A DNA stretch of 64,000 nucleotides from the NCBI RefSeq assembly GCF_932526225.1, contig NC_064036.1, forward strand, positions 19,242,953 to 19,306,952. Reading direction: 5' to 3'. The DNA comes from Nematostella vectensis (lineage: Eukaryota; Cnidaria; Anthozoa; Actiniaria; Edwardsiidae). Under the pieces are notes generated by a model, which worked only from the letters and a program-made list of their open reading frames with translations, did no database searches and was not told where the DNA came from. This document shows, one piece after another, positions 22,389 to 34,790 of this stretch. How positions within the stretch are numbered: the first letter of the stretch is position 1; every line of letters starts with the position of its first letter. The position numbers and the translations under genes are program-made.

Positions 22389-25300
22389 AAAACATCACAG
22401 ATGGCTACTGGTGATCCAAACAGCTAGACATTGCACAGCAGAACATGGCAGAAGGCTACTAGCTATCAAAACAACTAGACGCAGAACATGGCAGAAGGCT
22501 ACTAGCTATTAAAACAACTAGACGCAGAACATGGCAGAAGGGTACTAGCTATCAAAGCAACTAGACGCAGAACATGGCAGAAGGCTACTAGCTATTAAAA
22601 CAACTAGACGCAGAACATGGCAGAAGGCTACTAGCTATCAAAACAACTAGACGCAGAACATGGCAGAAGGCTACTAGCTATCAAAACAACTAGATGCAGA
22701 ACATGGCAGAAGGCTACTAGCTATCAAAACAACTAGACGCAGAACATGGCAGAAGGCTACTGGCTATCAAAACAACTAGACGCAGAACATGGCAGAAGGC
22801 TACTAGCTATCAAAACAACTAGACGCAGAACATAGCAGAAGGCTACTAGCTATCAAAACAACTAGACGCAGAACATGGCAGAAGGCTACTAGCTATCAAA
22901 ACAACTAGACGCAGAACATGGCAGAAGGCTACTAGCTATTAAAACAACTAGACGCAGAACATGGCAGAAGGGTACTAGCTATCAAAGCAACTAGACGCAG
23001 AACATGGCAGAAGGCTACTAGCTATTAAAACAACTAGACGCAGAACATGGCAGAAGGCTACTGGCTATGAAAACAACTAGACGCAGAACATGGCAGAAGG
23101 CTACTAGCTATCAAAACAACTAGACGCAGAACATGGCAGAAGGGTACTAGCTATCAAAGCAACTAGACGCAGAACATGGCAGAAGGCTACAAGCTATCAA
23201 AACAACTAGACGCAGAACATAGCAGAAGGCTACTAGCTATCAAAACAACTAGACGCAGAACATGGCAGAAGGCTACTGGCTATGAAAACAACTAGACGCA
23301 GAACATGGCAGAAGGCTACTAGCTATCAAAACAACTAGACGCAGAACATGGCAGAAGGCTACTAGCTATCAAAACAACTAGACGCAGAACATGGCAGAAG
23401 GCTACTGGCTATGAAAACAACTAGACGCAGAACATGGCAGAAGGCTACTAGCTATCAAAACAACTAGACGCAGAACATGGCAGAAGGCTACTAGCTATCA
23501 AAGCAACTAGACGCAGAACATGGCAGAAGGCTACTAGCTATTAAAACAACTAGACGCAGAACATGGCAGAAGGCTACTAGCTATCAAAGCAACTAGACGC
23601 AGAACATGGCAGAAGGCTACTAGCTATCAAAACAACTAGACGCAGAACATGGCAGAAGGCTACTAGCTATCAAAACAACTAGACGCAGAACATGGCAGAA
23701 GGCTACTAGCTATCAAAACAACTAGACGCAGAACATGGCAGAAGGCTACTGGCTATGAAAACAACTAGACGCAGAACATGGCAGAAGGCTACTGGCTATC
23801 AAAACAACTAGACGCAGAACATGGCAGAAGGGTACTAGCTATCAAAGCAACTAGACGCAGAACATGGCAGAAGGCTACTAGCTATTAAAACAACTAGACG
23901 CAGAACATGGCAGAAGGCTACTGGCTATGAAAACAACTAGACGCAGAACATGGCAGAAGGCTACTAGCTATCAAAACAACTAGACGCAGAACATGGCAGA
24001 AGGGTACTAGCTATCAAAGCAACTAGACGCAGAACATGGCAGAAGGCTACAAGCTATCAAAACAACTAGACGCAGAACATAGCAGAAGGCTACTAGCTAT
24101 CAAAACAACTAGACGCAGAACATGGCAGAAGGCTACTGGCTATGAAAACAACTAGACGCAGAACATGGCAGAAGGCTACTAGCTATCAAAACAACTAGAC
24201 GCAGAACATGGCAGAAGGCTACTAGCTATCAAAACAACTAGACGCAGAACATGGCAGAAGGCTACTGGCTATGAAAACAACTAGACGCAGAACATGGCAG
24301 AAGGCTACTAGCTATCAAAACAACTAGACGCAGAACATGGCAGAAGGCTACTAGCTATCAAAGCAACTAGACGCAGAACATGGCAGAAGGCTACTAGCTA
24401 TTAAAACAACTAGACGCAGAACATGGCAGAAGGCTACTAGCTATCAAAGCAACTAGACGCAGAACATGGCAGAAGGCTACTAGCTATCAAAACAACTAGA
24501 CGCAGAACATGGCAGAAGGCTACTAGCTATCAAAACAACTAGACGCAGAACATGGCAGAAGGCTACTAGCTATCAAAACAACTAGACGCAGAACATGGCA
24601 GAAGGCTACTGGCTATGAAAACAACTAGACGCAGAACATGGCAGAAGGCTACTGGCTATCAAAACAACTAGACGCAGAACATAGCAGAAGGCTACAAGCT
24701 ATCAAAACAACTAGACGCAGAACATGGCAGAAGGCTACTAGCTATCAAAACAACTAGACGCAGAACATGGCAGAAGGCTACTAGCTATCAAAACAACTAG
24801 ACGCAGAACATGGCAGAAGGCTACTGGCTATGAAAACAACTAGACGCAGAACATGGCAGAAGGCTACTAGCTATCAAAACAACTAGACGCAGAACATGGC
24901 AGAAGGCTACTAGCTATCAAAACAACTAGACGCAGAACATGGCAGAAGGCTACTGGCTATGAAAACAACTAGACGCAGAACATGGCAGAAGGCTACTAGC
25001 TATCAAAACAACTAGACGCAGAACATGGCAGAAGGCTACTAGCTATCAAAACAACTAGACGCAGAACATGGCAGAAGGCTACTGGCTATGAAAACAACTA
25101 GACGCAGAACATGGCAGAAGGCTACTAGCTATCAAAACAACTAGACGCAGAACATGGCAGAAGGCTACTAGCTATCAAAACAACTAGACGCAGAACATGG
25201 CAGAAGGCTACTGGCTATGAAAACAACTAGACGCAGAACATGGCAGAAGGCTACTAGCTATCAAAACAACTAGACGCAGAACATGGCAGAAGGCTACTAG

Positions 25301-26600
25301 CTATGAAAACAACTAGACGCAGAACATGGCAGAAGGCTACTAGCTATCAAAACAACTAGACGCAGAACATGGCAGAAGGCTACTAGCTATCAAAGCAACT
25401 AGACGCAGAACATGGCAGAAGGCTACTAGCTATCAAAACAACTAGACGCAGAACATGGCAGAAGGCTACTGGCTATGAAAACAACTAGACGCAGAACATG
25501 GCAGAAGGCTACTAGCTATCAAAACAACTAGACGCAGAACATGGCAGAAGGCTACTAGCTATCAAAACAACTAGACGCAGAACATGGCAGAAGGCTACTG
25601 GCTATCAAAACAACTATACGCAGAACATGGCAGAAGGCTACTAGCTATGAAAACAACTAGACGCAGAACATGGCAGAAGGCTACTAACTATCAAAGCAAC
25701 TAGACGCAGAACATGGCAGAAGGCTACTAGCTATCAAAGCAACTAGACGCAGAACATGGCAGAAGGCTACTAGCTATCAAAACAACTAGACGCAGAACAT
25801 GGCAGAAGGCTACTAGCTATGAAAACAACTAGACTCAGAACATGGCAGAAGGCTACTAGCTATCAAAACAACTAGACGCAGAACATGGCAGAAGGCTACT
25901 GGCTATGAAAACAACTAGACGCAGAACATGGCAGAAGGCTACTAGCTATTAAAACAACTAGACGCAGAACATGGCAGAAGGCTACTGGCTATGAAAACAA
26001 CTATACGCAGAACATGGCAGAAGGCTACTAGCTATTAAAACAACTAGACGCAGAACATGGCAGAAGGCTACTAGCTATCAAAACAACTAGACGCAGAACA
26101 TGGCAGAAGGCTACTAGCTATGAAAACAACTAGACTCAGAACATGGCAGAAGGCTACTAGCTATCAAAACAACTAGACGCAGAACATGGCAGAAGGCTAC
26201 TGGCTATGAAAACAACTAGACGCAGAACATGGCAGAAGGCTACTAGCTATTAAAACAACTAGACGCAGAACATGGCAGAAGGCTACTGGCTATGAAAACA
26301 ACTATACGCAGAACATGGCAGAAGGCTACTAGCTATTAAAACAACTAGACGCAGAACATGGCAGAAGGCTACTAGCTATCAAAACAACTAGACGCAGAAC
26401 ATGGCAGAAGGCTACTAGCTATCAAAACAACTAGACGCAGAACATGGCAGAAGGCTACTAGCTATCAAAACAACTAGACGCAGAACATGGCAGAAGGCTA
26501 CTAGCTATCAAACAACTAGACGCAGAACATGGCAGAAGGCTAACAGTGGTCAAAACAACTAGACATCGCACAGCATAACAAAACAGAAGGCTACTGGCGA
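22389..26600. repeat. 43-bp minisatellite downstream of the GPCR
   Basis: About 95 units of AACTAGACGCAGAACATGGC followed by AGAAGGCTACTAGCTATCAA and AAC. The 5' edge (about 22400-22450) and the 3' edge (about 26540-26600) both hold a longer, divergent unit with CTAGACATyGCACAGCA, so the array seems to have grown between two founder copies. Block duplications of 20 units (860 bp: variant GGGTACTAG at about 23141 and 24001) and 7 units (301 bp: variant ACTCAGAAC at about 25834 and 26135) are visible. Confidence 0.97.
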
Positions 26601-26751
26601 TCAAAACAATTATAGACTGAAATTTTCTGAAGCATCTAATGATTAAACGACTAAAGTTGGACTTCAAAGTGATTGGATAAAGAGGAAAAAACAGCTGATG
26701 AACTTGGCAACATAGGCATAGCACTTGTGTTGTGTATCATGTCTTGTTGAA

Positions 26752-26757
26752 AATAAA
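26752..26757 (+). terminator. Candidate poly(A) signal beyond the 43-bp array
   Basis: AATAAA lies 150 bases after the array and 4.4 kb after the GPCR stop. If used, the array would be transcribed in the receptor's 3' UTR. Confidence 0.3.
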
Positions 26758-26759
26758 AC

Positions 26760-28919
26760 GTATTAAACGCAAATGAAATATGGATCTTACTGAACAAGAT
26801 ATTTAAAACAATTAAAGTACCCGAGTAGAGGCAGCGTACGAAATTTTCAACAATATCGTATATTTTTTAGATTTCCCTCCAAGGTACCAATTCAATGCTA
26901 ATATGACATGCACGTATGTTGTAAGGTGACCCCAATTTCCAATCGATTCGGTAGATGCGGGTGTTCTAGCCCGTCGCACCCGCTCGGGACTTTCTCTTTT
27001 TTGTCTACGGAACATATGTCCATAATCCACTTACCGGCGTCCTCGACGCCATGCGACGCCATGCGACGCCATTCGACGAAGGCGAATTTATTTATTAAAT
27101 TTAAAGTTTTATTGCGTTTAAAAATTTTGAAACAGGGTTTTACCGTCTTCAAGCCCCAAAGCGCGCAGGTAATTATATTCTAAATATCTCGAAAAGTCGT
27201 GAAAATCACAATCTGAATAGGGTTTAAGCATTTGTTTTTGTTCCGTATCCGTTAACTACATTAGAAAAATTAGGTCTGAGTTCACACAAGGTTTATCCTA
27301 AGTAGGCTTTAGCCCTAGCCGTCGGTAGAATTAGGTTGCTGTCAATTATTATAATCACGTGTGTAGCTTGACATGCGCACTGGCAGTGTAACAAGTTAGT
27401 GTGTGACGTTGGCAGTCGTAGCAACATTGTAAACATTAGGTAAGTCACGGTAGACCAAGGGTAACAAACCGACACACCCATGGGGGGTGTTGGCTAAAGC
27501 CTTATCTAAACAGAGCTAAAAGCTTTCCATGACTGTCAGTGTCGGATTACCTAAGGGATACCGCCAAAGGAGCATATAAATATGGGTGCATACCGAAGCT
27601 CCGACAGAACTTGAATAGACACTTGTAGACATTCACATTAACACTTGAACAGTATATATCACATATGAGAATGAGAACGGACAGAGAAAGGTCTTCTAAA
27701 GACTTTGTAACAGCGAACTAGTAAAAACCGGGACCTAGCCAAGTGGGTCATAGTCGTTCTGTTACATGTGGTTAGAAAACCCAAAAATATAGCGGTTACA
27801 TCTGGTGATAGAACCGAAAGATTAGCTGTTACAACATATTCAAACGACGAAATATGCCATTTTAACGTTTCGGGAAAGAGGGCCCGTTGTATGCCCTTGT
27901 AAATAGTATATATATATATATGTTTTTTCCATTTTCTTCTCTCTGAACATACATATTCTGACATATTCTTACGATGTTTACAAGAATAGTAGTTATTTGC
28001 TCTTGCTACCAAGCAAAGATCCCAAAACCAGGATGAAATACCTGAAAAAAATATATTTCGCAACGTGAAAATAATTGCTATAATGAAATTCGTGAATGTT
28101 TTTGTTACTTTCAGTGCAAGTTTTAAACCCCGGGACATCGTTAAGTCTATTGGCGCATAATTGTATGCTGTGCTTACGGATGTTTGCAAGCGGACGAGAA
28201 AATATCTTTCTAAAGAATCGCCATCACCCTCCTGATGCTTGCTTTCTCTTAAACCAAATTTATCCCAAAACTGCTATTCTGGTTTGACTAGGCATTGATT
28301 CGTCTGGATAAAAATACTTATAACAAACACCTGTCTAACGGCTATAAATCCCCCCTAAGCGGTTCATTTCTCCATTTCCCAGCCCTCTGCGCGTCCTACG
28401 TAGGCTATTATCTGTATTATTCAAGATTCTAAATGATGCATGTGTATCACCTTGAGAAAATACAGGCTTATTTACAATCAAACTATTCCATTTCTCCTTT
28501 CTTGTCGTTTCTATTACCTTGTTTTCACCTCGGGGAGTCAGACTTAACTTGTTAAAGCCACCAGTTTATCCAAAATTTAATTGAACTTTTTAAATAAATG
28601 TGATCTAAAGCAATGCAGTGTCCTAATAGAGCGCCAAAAGAACTTAACACTGAGATATATGATACCATGGAATAACCAATACATCAATTTTGGGGGAATA
28701 TCTACTTGTTTGTGGCTGATGAATTAGTCTTAGTCACAACTGTTAATAAACGTTTCCAACAGTGTTCTTAAGGTGACGTGCCACATTCTCTACTTCGTGA
28801 AGAATAGCCTGACGTTTGCATCGATGCATGATATTTTGGAGGCGATAAATTATTGATAACATAAGAAAGGCTATTTTTCGTTAAAACAACTCCCCGAGAG
28901 TTGAGAAAGAACTGTCGCC
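26760..28919. other. No gene recognised; contains a dispersed repeat
   Basis: No exon supported. Positions about 28040-28310 are the second copy of the repeat at 1425-1790, here without the small inverted-repeat insertion. A short (TA)n run lies at about 27908. The 530-base open frame at 27659-28189 on the minus strand overlaps the repeat and has no domain. Confidence 0.5.
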
Positions 28920-31900
28920 ATGAGGACTGTTCATCGCTTCCTCGCTTCACTTGTCGGGGTCTTCTACTTGACCAGCCGTCTTGGAGGTAAATGTATCAAA
29001 ACTGAATTCTTTGAGAAATGAATGTATTTGATTTGTATATTTTTTTTCAAAGAGTTTCTTTTCTGATTTACAATTTAAGAGTTTTACCGGCTATTTTGGG
29101 GTAATTTGGGCTTGTTATAAAAAAATGCCATGGAATTGATCAAAACTGACTACATATATAGAAAGAATAGTTACTAAAGATCAGTTTGGAAAAGGGTGGT
29201 TGATGAGATTGACAGCTGAAGGTGTTAATTGAATTGAATAGCTTGTGTCCTTTTTTCACTATTATTTGCGTTTTTTACCTACGCTTTAGATAATATTAAG
29301 AATTTATTTTAGCAATATTCTATCACAATGATAAAACGAAGAATCAAGCGCGTGTGTTTTTTAAAACAGTGTTTTGGCGGAAAAATAGAGCAATTAAAAA
29401 AATTCAAAATATCAGAAAACATCATGCGTTTGTACTGTTTGTATTATGGAATTTTGGAAAACACTCGCGCTTGTTTTTTTTATCAGTTCTACTACACACA
29501 TGGCAACTTTTATCCCGAAGCCATTTTTCTTCTTGGAGCAAAATGTGTTTGACCTTTTCTATATAGAAAATAATAGTGTAAGTCTGACCAAAAATTATCA
29601 TCGCTCAACGAAACAAGGTTTCAAAACTCTTTACTTGTTTACCGCAATGCCCCTTGCAGTAACTGCAAATTTTGGCTCAAACACTTTATTTACCTTGTAA
29701 GATATACACCGAAGCATATAGTTCGAATTCCTATAATTAAATTATTAATTTGACCTTTTGAACACCAAATAATTTCAGTGCAATACCCTTCCCAGTATTT
29801 TTACGTTCTTCTTGTTCATTTTGAGTTATTGAATGTATAATTCGATCCACATTCGAGACTTTTTTCGCTTCAATACTAACTTGCATTTTGGTGTTGCACA
29901 AGCATGACCTTATCTAAGTGTTGACAGATGTGCAAAGCTATTAATGATTCACATCCACAAAAACACGCTAACTCTTTGATGTAAAGAAAAATAAATACCA
30001 TATATGAAATATAGATGGTTATCCAAAACCACTTGAGTAGGGTTTTTTTAATTGCACGCCACCTTTTTTTTGCCGGTGCAAGTACCTTAAAGAGAATTAG
30101 TATATTTTGCCGTTGCTCATGGCAACTGTTTACAAAAGCTGATTCTATGTCTATCTTGATTGGGAAGAAGTTTTCATGCTAATTTGAGTTTTTTGGGGGA
30201 TTTGAGTCTATATAGCTCCTCCCATTTCCACAGTTTTCGAATCTTGGGTTATTTTGGGAAATAACTAGATGGAAATAGTTCTCAATGGCTATTTTTTCTT
30301 AACGTTTTAGCAATCTTTAGCGTTCTAGAAGCTCGAAAATGTCATAGTTTTCCGTAAACGAATGATCGTTTGTTCCAAAATATTTAAAAGCCAGCTCCGT
30401 CGTCCCAGGGTTATAAGGAATTAATCTTGATCTGCGCTTTACCCTCAGTTGATAAAGAGCCCTTTTTTGCGTAAGAAGAAAACAAACACAGTTCAAAGAC
30501 TTGGACATCAACGCTTGTGTCATTGTATTTTATGCTAAGCGCTGTCGGCGTCTCTTTGTCGAATCCTCACTCACCTGTACCCTACATCTGAGCATGCGCT
30601 GAGGGGGCACCTGCTGGCCAACATAACCGTATCTCCGAGAGGCTCCTGTGGCTCATATTGCTTCGACACGCCCGAGTGCTTCTCGTACAACGTGGGGCCT
30701 GGGCCTGATGAGCTGGAGTTCACGTGCGAGTTGAGTGACAGCGACGCCGCCCAGCATCCAGACGACCTCGTGCCCAGACCGGGCTTTACGTACCAAGGAT
30801 ACGAGGTAAGTGGACGAATGACCAAACTCGTGGTGACTATTGCGAGCTTGATATCCCGGCTTTCGATCCCCACAGAACGCCTGTTTGACAAGTGCTCCGT
30901 GTTCGTCTCACCGAGCTTGTCGTATTGGTTATGAAGATCCTTTCAGATGCACATGTCAAAGGAACTATACAGGACTGAGCTGCGAGCTTCGTGAGTACAC
31001 AAACTTAATGTCCTTTCCTCTTTTTCAATTCTTTAATTTTTTAATGTATTTCTCGGTTTCACAGCAAAGAACGTAAAGGTCGATGTGTTATCTGCGGGGT
31101 TAGATGGCAAAGGGGGATTGAATTGTAATCTAAAGGTCGATGGAACTGAATACTGCCTGAAGGTAAAAGGAAATGCGAGTGGGTGATTTTGTGACACATC
31201 TTCAAACCGGATTTGTACTTGTTTTACACTTGTAAATGTATTACCAGTGAACGAATAACTACCAAAAACTACTTTAGCGGATCATGTTTCGTAAAAACGC
31301 ATTGTCGCCAATTTACTTCGGGTCGATCACGTGACAATCTCCAATGATTTTTAACGGAAAACGCGAACATATTTCAAAATTGTGAAAGCAGTGTGTCTAT
31401 TGGAACTTTCTTTGAGGATGTGATTGATAATTTAGAGCGGATTGCCTGTTAAATAGCGCGGATTTTAATAGGTTCTTTTGTCTCTTAACATTGAGGTTTC
31501 CGTCGGACCTCAGGGAAATATACCAATGACAATGCGGCTTTAACAACCTTATCTTTGACTATGGAGCTAAATGCGTTTTTATTTTTTCTTAGTCAAGAGG
31601 CCATAATCTCGCGGCATTTTCATTGAATGGAACTCTCATCGCAAAAGCCGTGTTCGATACCTACGGCGACACCACCGCCGGCTCCAGGATGAGTGCTTTC
31701 ATCGACTCCCTCCCATCCAATAGTCTTGTACTGGTAGCGGTGACAGACTCTGGGGAAAGACATATTTCAGATGCTAGTGAAGCACTGAAGAGCATTGGAG
31801 CAGTGGAACCTCTGACCCTTTCTTATAGGGCCTCCTGGTTCCTGATTGGCTACAAGGGGGAGCCACGCCCGTCCTGGGTCAAGCAAGGCTTTGCTCAACA

Positions 31901-31994
31901 ACACCAAGGTCCATCTAAAGGAACAGCGGTGTTCCCCAGGGAGGGCTGCCTCCCACATGGAAACCAAATAGAAAAATGGTGTAGCAGTCCTTGA
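28920..31994 (+). CDS. Secreted PAN-like / EGF / ILEI (FAM3-type) domain protein, complete
   Basis: Five exons join in frame with GT-AG borders: 28920-28986, 30540-30805, 30876-30990, 31065-31162 and 31593-31994 (phases 1, 0, 1, 0). Exon 1 is a signal peptide (MRTVHRFLASLVGVFYLTSR). Exon 2 gives a cysteine-rich apple/PAN-like module (CGSYCFDTPECFSYNVGPG, then TCELSDSDAAQHPDDL). Exon 3 is one EGF-like domain (NACLTSAPCSS to CTCQRNYTGLSCEL). Exon 4 is a short two-cysteine linker. Exon 5 is an ILEI/PANDER domain (SRGHNLAAFSLNGTL, VFDTYGD, LVLVAVTDSGERHISD, SWFLIGYKG) as in FAM3 cytokines and POMGNT1. The product is probably an extracellular adhesion or lectin-like protein of about 315 residues. 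The exon-2 acceptor (TATGCTAAG) was chosen because it alone fits the phase; a CTGAG acceptor at 30592 does not. Function is inference. Confidence 0.85.
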
Positions 31995-33259
31995 GAAAAT
32001 GGGAATGACAATTCCCTAAATCCTTAACCGAACATTGTTCATTGCTTGCTAGCTTTTATTTGAATGTGTGTGTACTATTATCATAGAGTGATTGTTTCTT
32101 TTCAAATATTGCACGTTTTTCACTTAATGGGGCACTCGCACGATTGAAAAGTGATTTTAGTGTTATTTGGGAACTAGAAAGCAGTCATGCTGAATAACCA
32201 AAATATCCACCAACCAGGTTTATTAAAAGAGCTTTCACTTCTAATATAGGTACAATATCATGATTTAAACGTCTCACATCAAGAAAATGGGAATAGACCG
32301 ATAGTTATTTTAGGTTTTCGTATACACGCTGTACGTTAACTCAAACCTTGAATTGTAAAAAAAAAAAAAAAAATTCTTGATATATCACTTGGTATCACAA
32401 AGTGAACGGGGCAATTTGCCTTTTTTTGTTGCATTCTCAAGCGTGCTCATTTCCTTGTAGCTAGCGCTTTATAGACGGTTTCAATAAATGGTGTACGTCT
32501 CAAACCTTGAATTGTACTGAGTAACTCAGGCGCCCAGGATTGTCCGAGGGGGGGTGCGCAGTCATAGTATCATATGAAAAAATGCACAGTATTTGAAGAA
32601 TCCTTAATAAGAAATGGCCCATGTTTGGCCTCCAAGGGGGGAGGGGGGGGGGGCTGTGTACGCGCCAGATTAACATTCAGTAAGGCTAAATAAGATTGTA
32701 GTTGAAGCCTTTGTTATGGATGAACGCACTTTTAATAGAAGAAAAAATATAATTGGCCAAACTTTGTTCTTAACTTTTACACTTTGTTAAAGCCTTTTTT
32801 GCGAAGATACAGTGGAATCTTAATCAGTCTTAATCTTAAACTAGTGAAACCAGTAGGATTTGTGTGACAACATCTATCGCGTGACCGTCTTCCCACAGGA
32901 GCAATTGTGATATGATTCTAACCAAAAAGGCCATTTTCCATGGACAAAAAAAAACGCACAAGCTTTGAACCTACAATTATGTCGACAGTAGGTAGAAAGC
33001 TAACAATATCTATACATTACTGATTCTACCTATGCAGACAACTTGCCAACTGAATTGCCCTCATTATAATATCGTCATCGTTAAATTTCCTTTTATCATC
33101 ATCATCTTTTACCGTCATCATATTCACATGTTTTATCATCATTGTTATAAATCACTTTCATTACCACAACATCTTCATGAAAAGTTTCACCATGATTATA
33201 AACACCTTCACCTTTGAATATCTTCCACATAAGGCTTATTTCCAATAACAAAACGAGAC
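31995..33259. other. 3' flank of the ILEI-domain gene; no further gene
   Basis: AATAAA at 32483-32488, about 490 bases after the stop, is a candidate poly(A) signal. Poly-A (about 32359) and poly-G (about 32640) runs are present. No exon of the minus-strand peptidase was found here although its C-terminal exons should lie in this direction. Confidence 0.45.
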
Positions 33260-33512
33260 TTGCGCCCAGCATGGCTCTCTGAATGGCTAAGTCCTAGGAT
33301 TACACATCACCAGATAGCATGGCTCTCTGAATGGCTAAGTCCTAGGATTACACATCACCAGATAGCATGGCTCTCTGAATGGCTAATTCCTAGGATTACA
33401 CATCACCAGATAGCATGGCTCTCTAAATGGCTGAGTCATAGGATCACACATCAACAGATAGCATAGCTCTCTAAATGGCTATGTCATAGGATTGCACGTC
33501 ACCAGACAGCAC
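33260..33512. repeat. 48-bp tandem repeat, five copies
   Basis: Units begin AGCATGGCTCTCTGAATGGC and end CACATCACCAGAT. The first three are nearly identical and the last two diverged. Confidence 0.9.
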
Positions 33513-33750
33513 ACTTCTTCGCTGGATTCATTTTCGAATTCTTCTTGCATTGGAAAACCTCAGAGAAAAGTGGGTCGTTCTGTAAAGGGCCTATAACTCT
33601 GTCGATAAAAAAAAGTGCGCACATAAAAAGAGTGTCGAGTTTTGAAACGATCACACTCCAATGTATTATTATTTCATTTATTTTTTTTTTTTTTCATGAC
33701 GGGGAGCAGTGATCTTTAGAGCTAGCGCGCTGGGGTTTTATTACGCTGTA

Positions 33751-34151
33751 CATTCCGCGATTTTAAAAAATTCGCGAAATAAAAATGACGCGAAAAAAAG
33801 GTGTCGCAAAAATTAGGATGCGCGAAAAGTAGGTGGATACACTAAAGGCCTTTGGGTAAAATATTAGCCGTTTAATAAGCTTTATGGAAAGATCCTCCTC
33901 ATTCAGTCCTAAATAGACATCTTGTCTATTTAGTACATATAGTACCGTGAGGGGTTGAGTTGGACATATTTGAACTGTATTATAGATTTTGGTGGAACTG
34001 AATTTACCTTGTTTTTGTTACAGTTTCAGTTTTGATGATTAAAGCACATTTCAATTCAACTTGTTTTGCTTGATTTTATTGTCCCCAAATCGTGAAAATA
34101 AAGTGATTTGCGTCGCGAATTTTGACGTCGCGAAAATTAAGTGTAATAATG
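33751..34151. mobile_element. MITE, inverted second copy of the family at 8176-8584
   Basis: The right end GAAAATTAAGTGTAATAATG and the interior TTTTCGCG-type motifs match the first copy. Interior strings (CAACTTGTTTTGCTTGATTT) match it in reverse complement. TA flanks at 33749-33750 and 34152-34153. The left terminal repeat is decayed. An internal hairpin CTAAATAGACA/TGTCTATTTAG lies at about 33910. Confidence 0.55.
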
Positions 34152-34790
34152 TAAAACAATCCGCTGTGAGAGAATATTGTGGGTGTCGACTACCAGTTTT
34201 GGGTGTTTCATTTTCTTTGTAGTATCATACTCATACCGTTTAAAAGATAAAGGGAGCCTGTAATACGCCGGTATTTCGAATATTTACCTGTATTTCGGAT
34301 ATGAATGAGAATCAGTATTTATCTGAAGAATGGCAGTCTGCTCAGTATAGATGCTGCACCAGGGCTGTATTAATCAACAAAGTCAACGAACAAATCAGTC
34401 TTAACGCCAACATTATAGCAAGACGTCCGGGAAATACATAGAAAACAGGGCGAATGAAAAAGTAAGCTGCTCCTACGATGCAGGTGTTGGCATTTATACA
34501 ATTGGTCGTACTCCTAGCACTTCTATCAATTTTGCCGATGCTACAATCTGTGGTTTTAGTTCAATCATTTAATTCACTATACCAAAGACTCATAAATTCA
34601 TGAGCAACAGGAACAGTAGATTTACACTAGTAGCCGATTCTTCTTTGAGAACTTTCAAGTATGTTAGCTTCACCTTAAAAGCGCACATAAACTTAAAAAC
34701 TGGTTGTGTGCGAAAACGTTTCACGCTAAACTCTCCACATTTAGAGTAACTAAATTCGTGTCAAGAAAAACTGTATTTGCAGACACTTAC

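Noticed and set aside
27659-28189. 176-codon minus-strand frame starting MQTSVSTAYNY
   Set aside because: Overlaps the dispersed repeat shared with about 1425-1790, where a similar start occurs in a non-homologous frame; no domain.
30593-30805. Alternative acceptor CTGAG at 30592 for the ILEI gene's exon 2
   Set aside because: Its phase (0) does not match the phase-1 signal-peptide exon; the acceptor at 30539 does.
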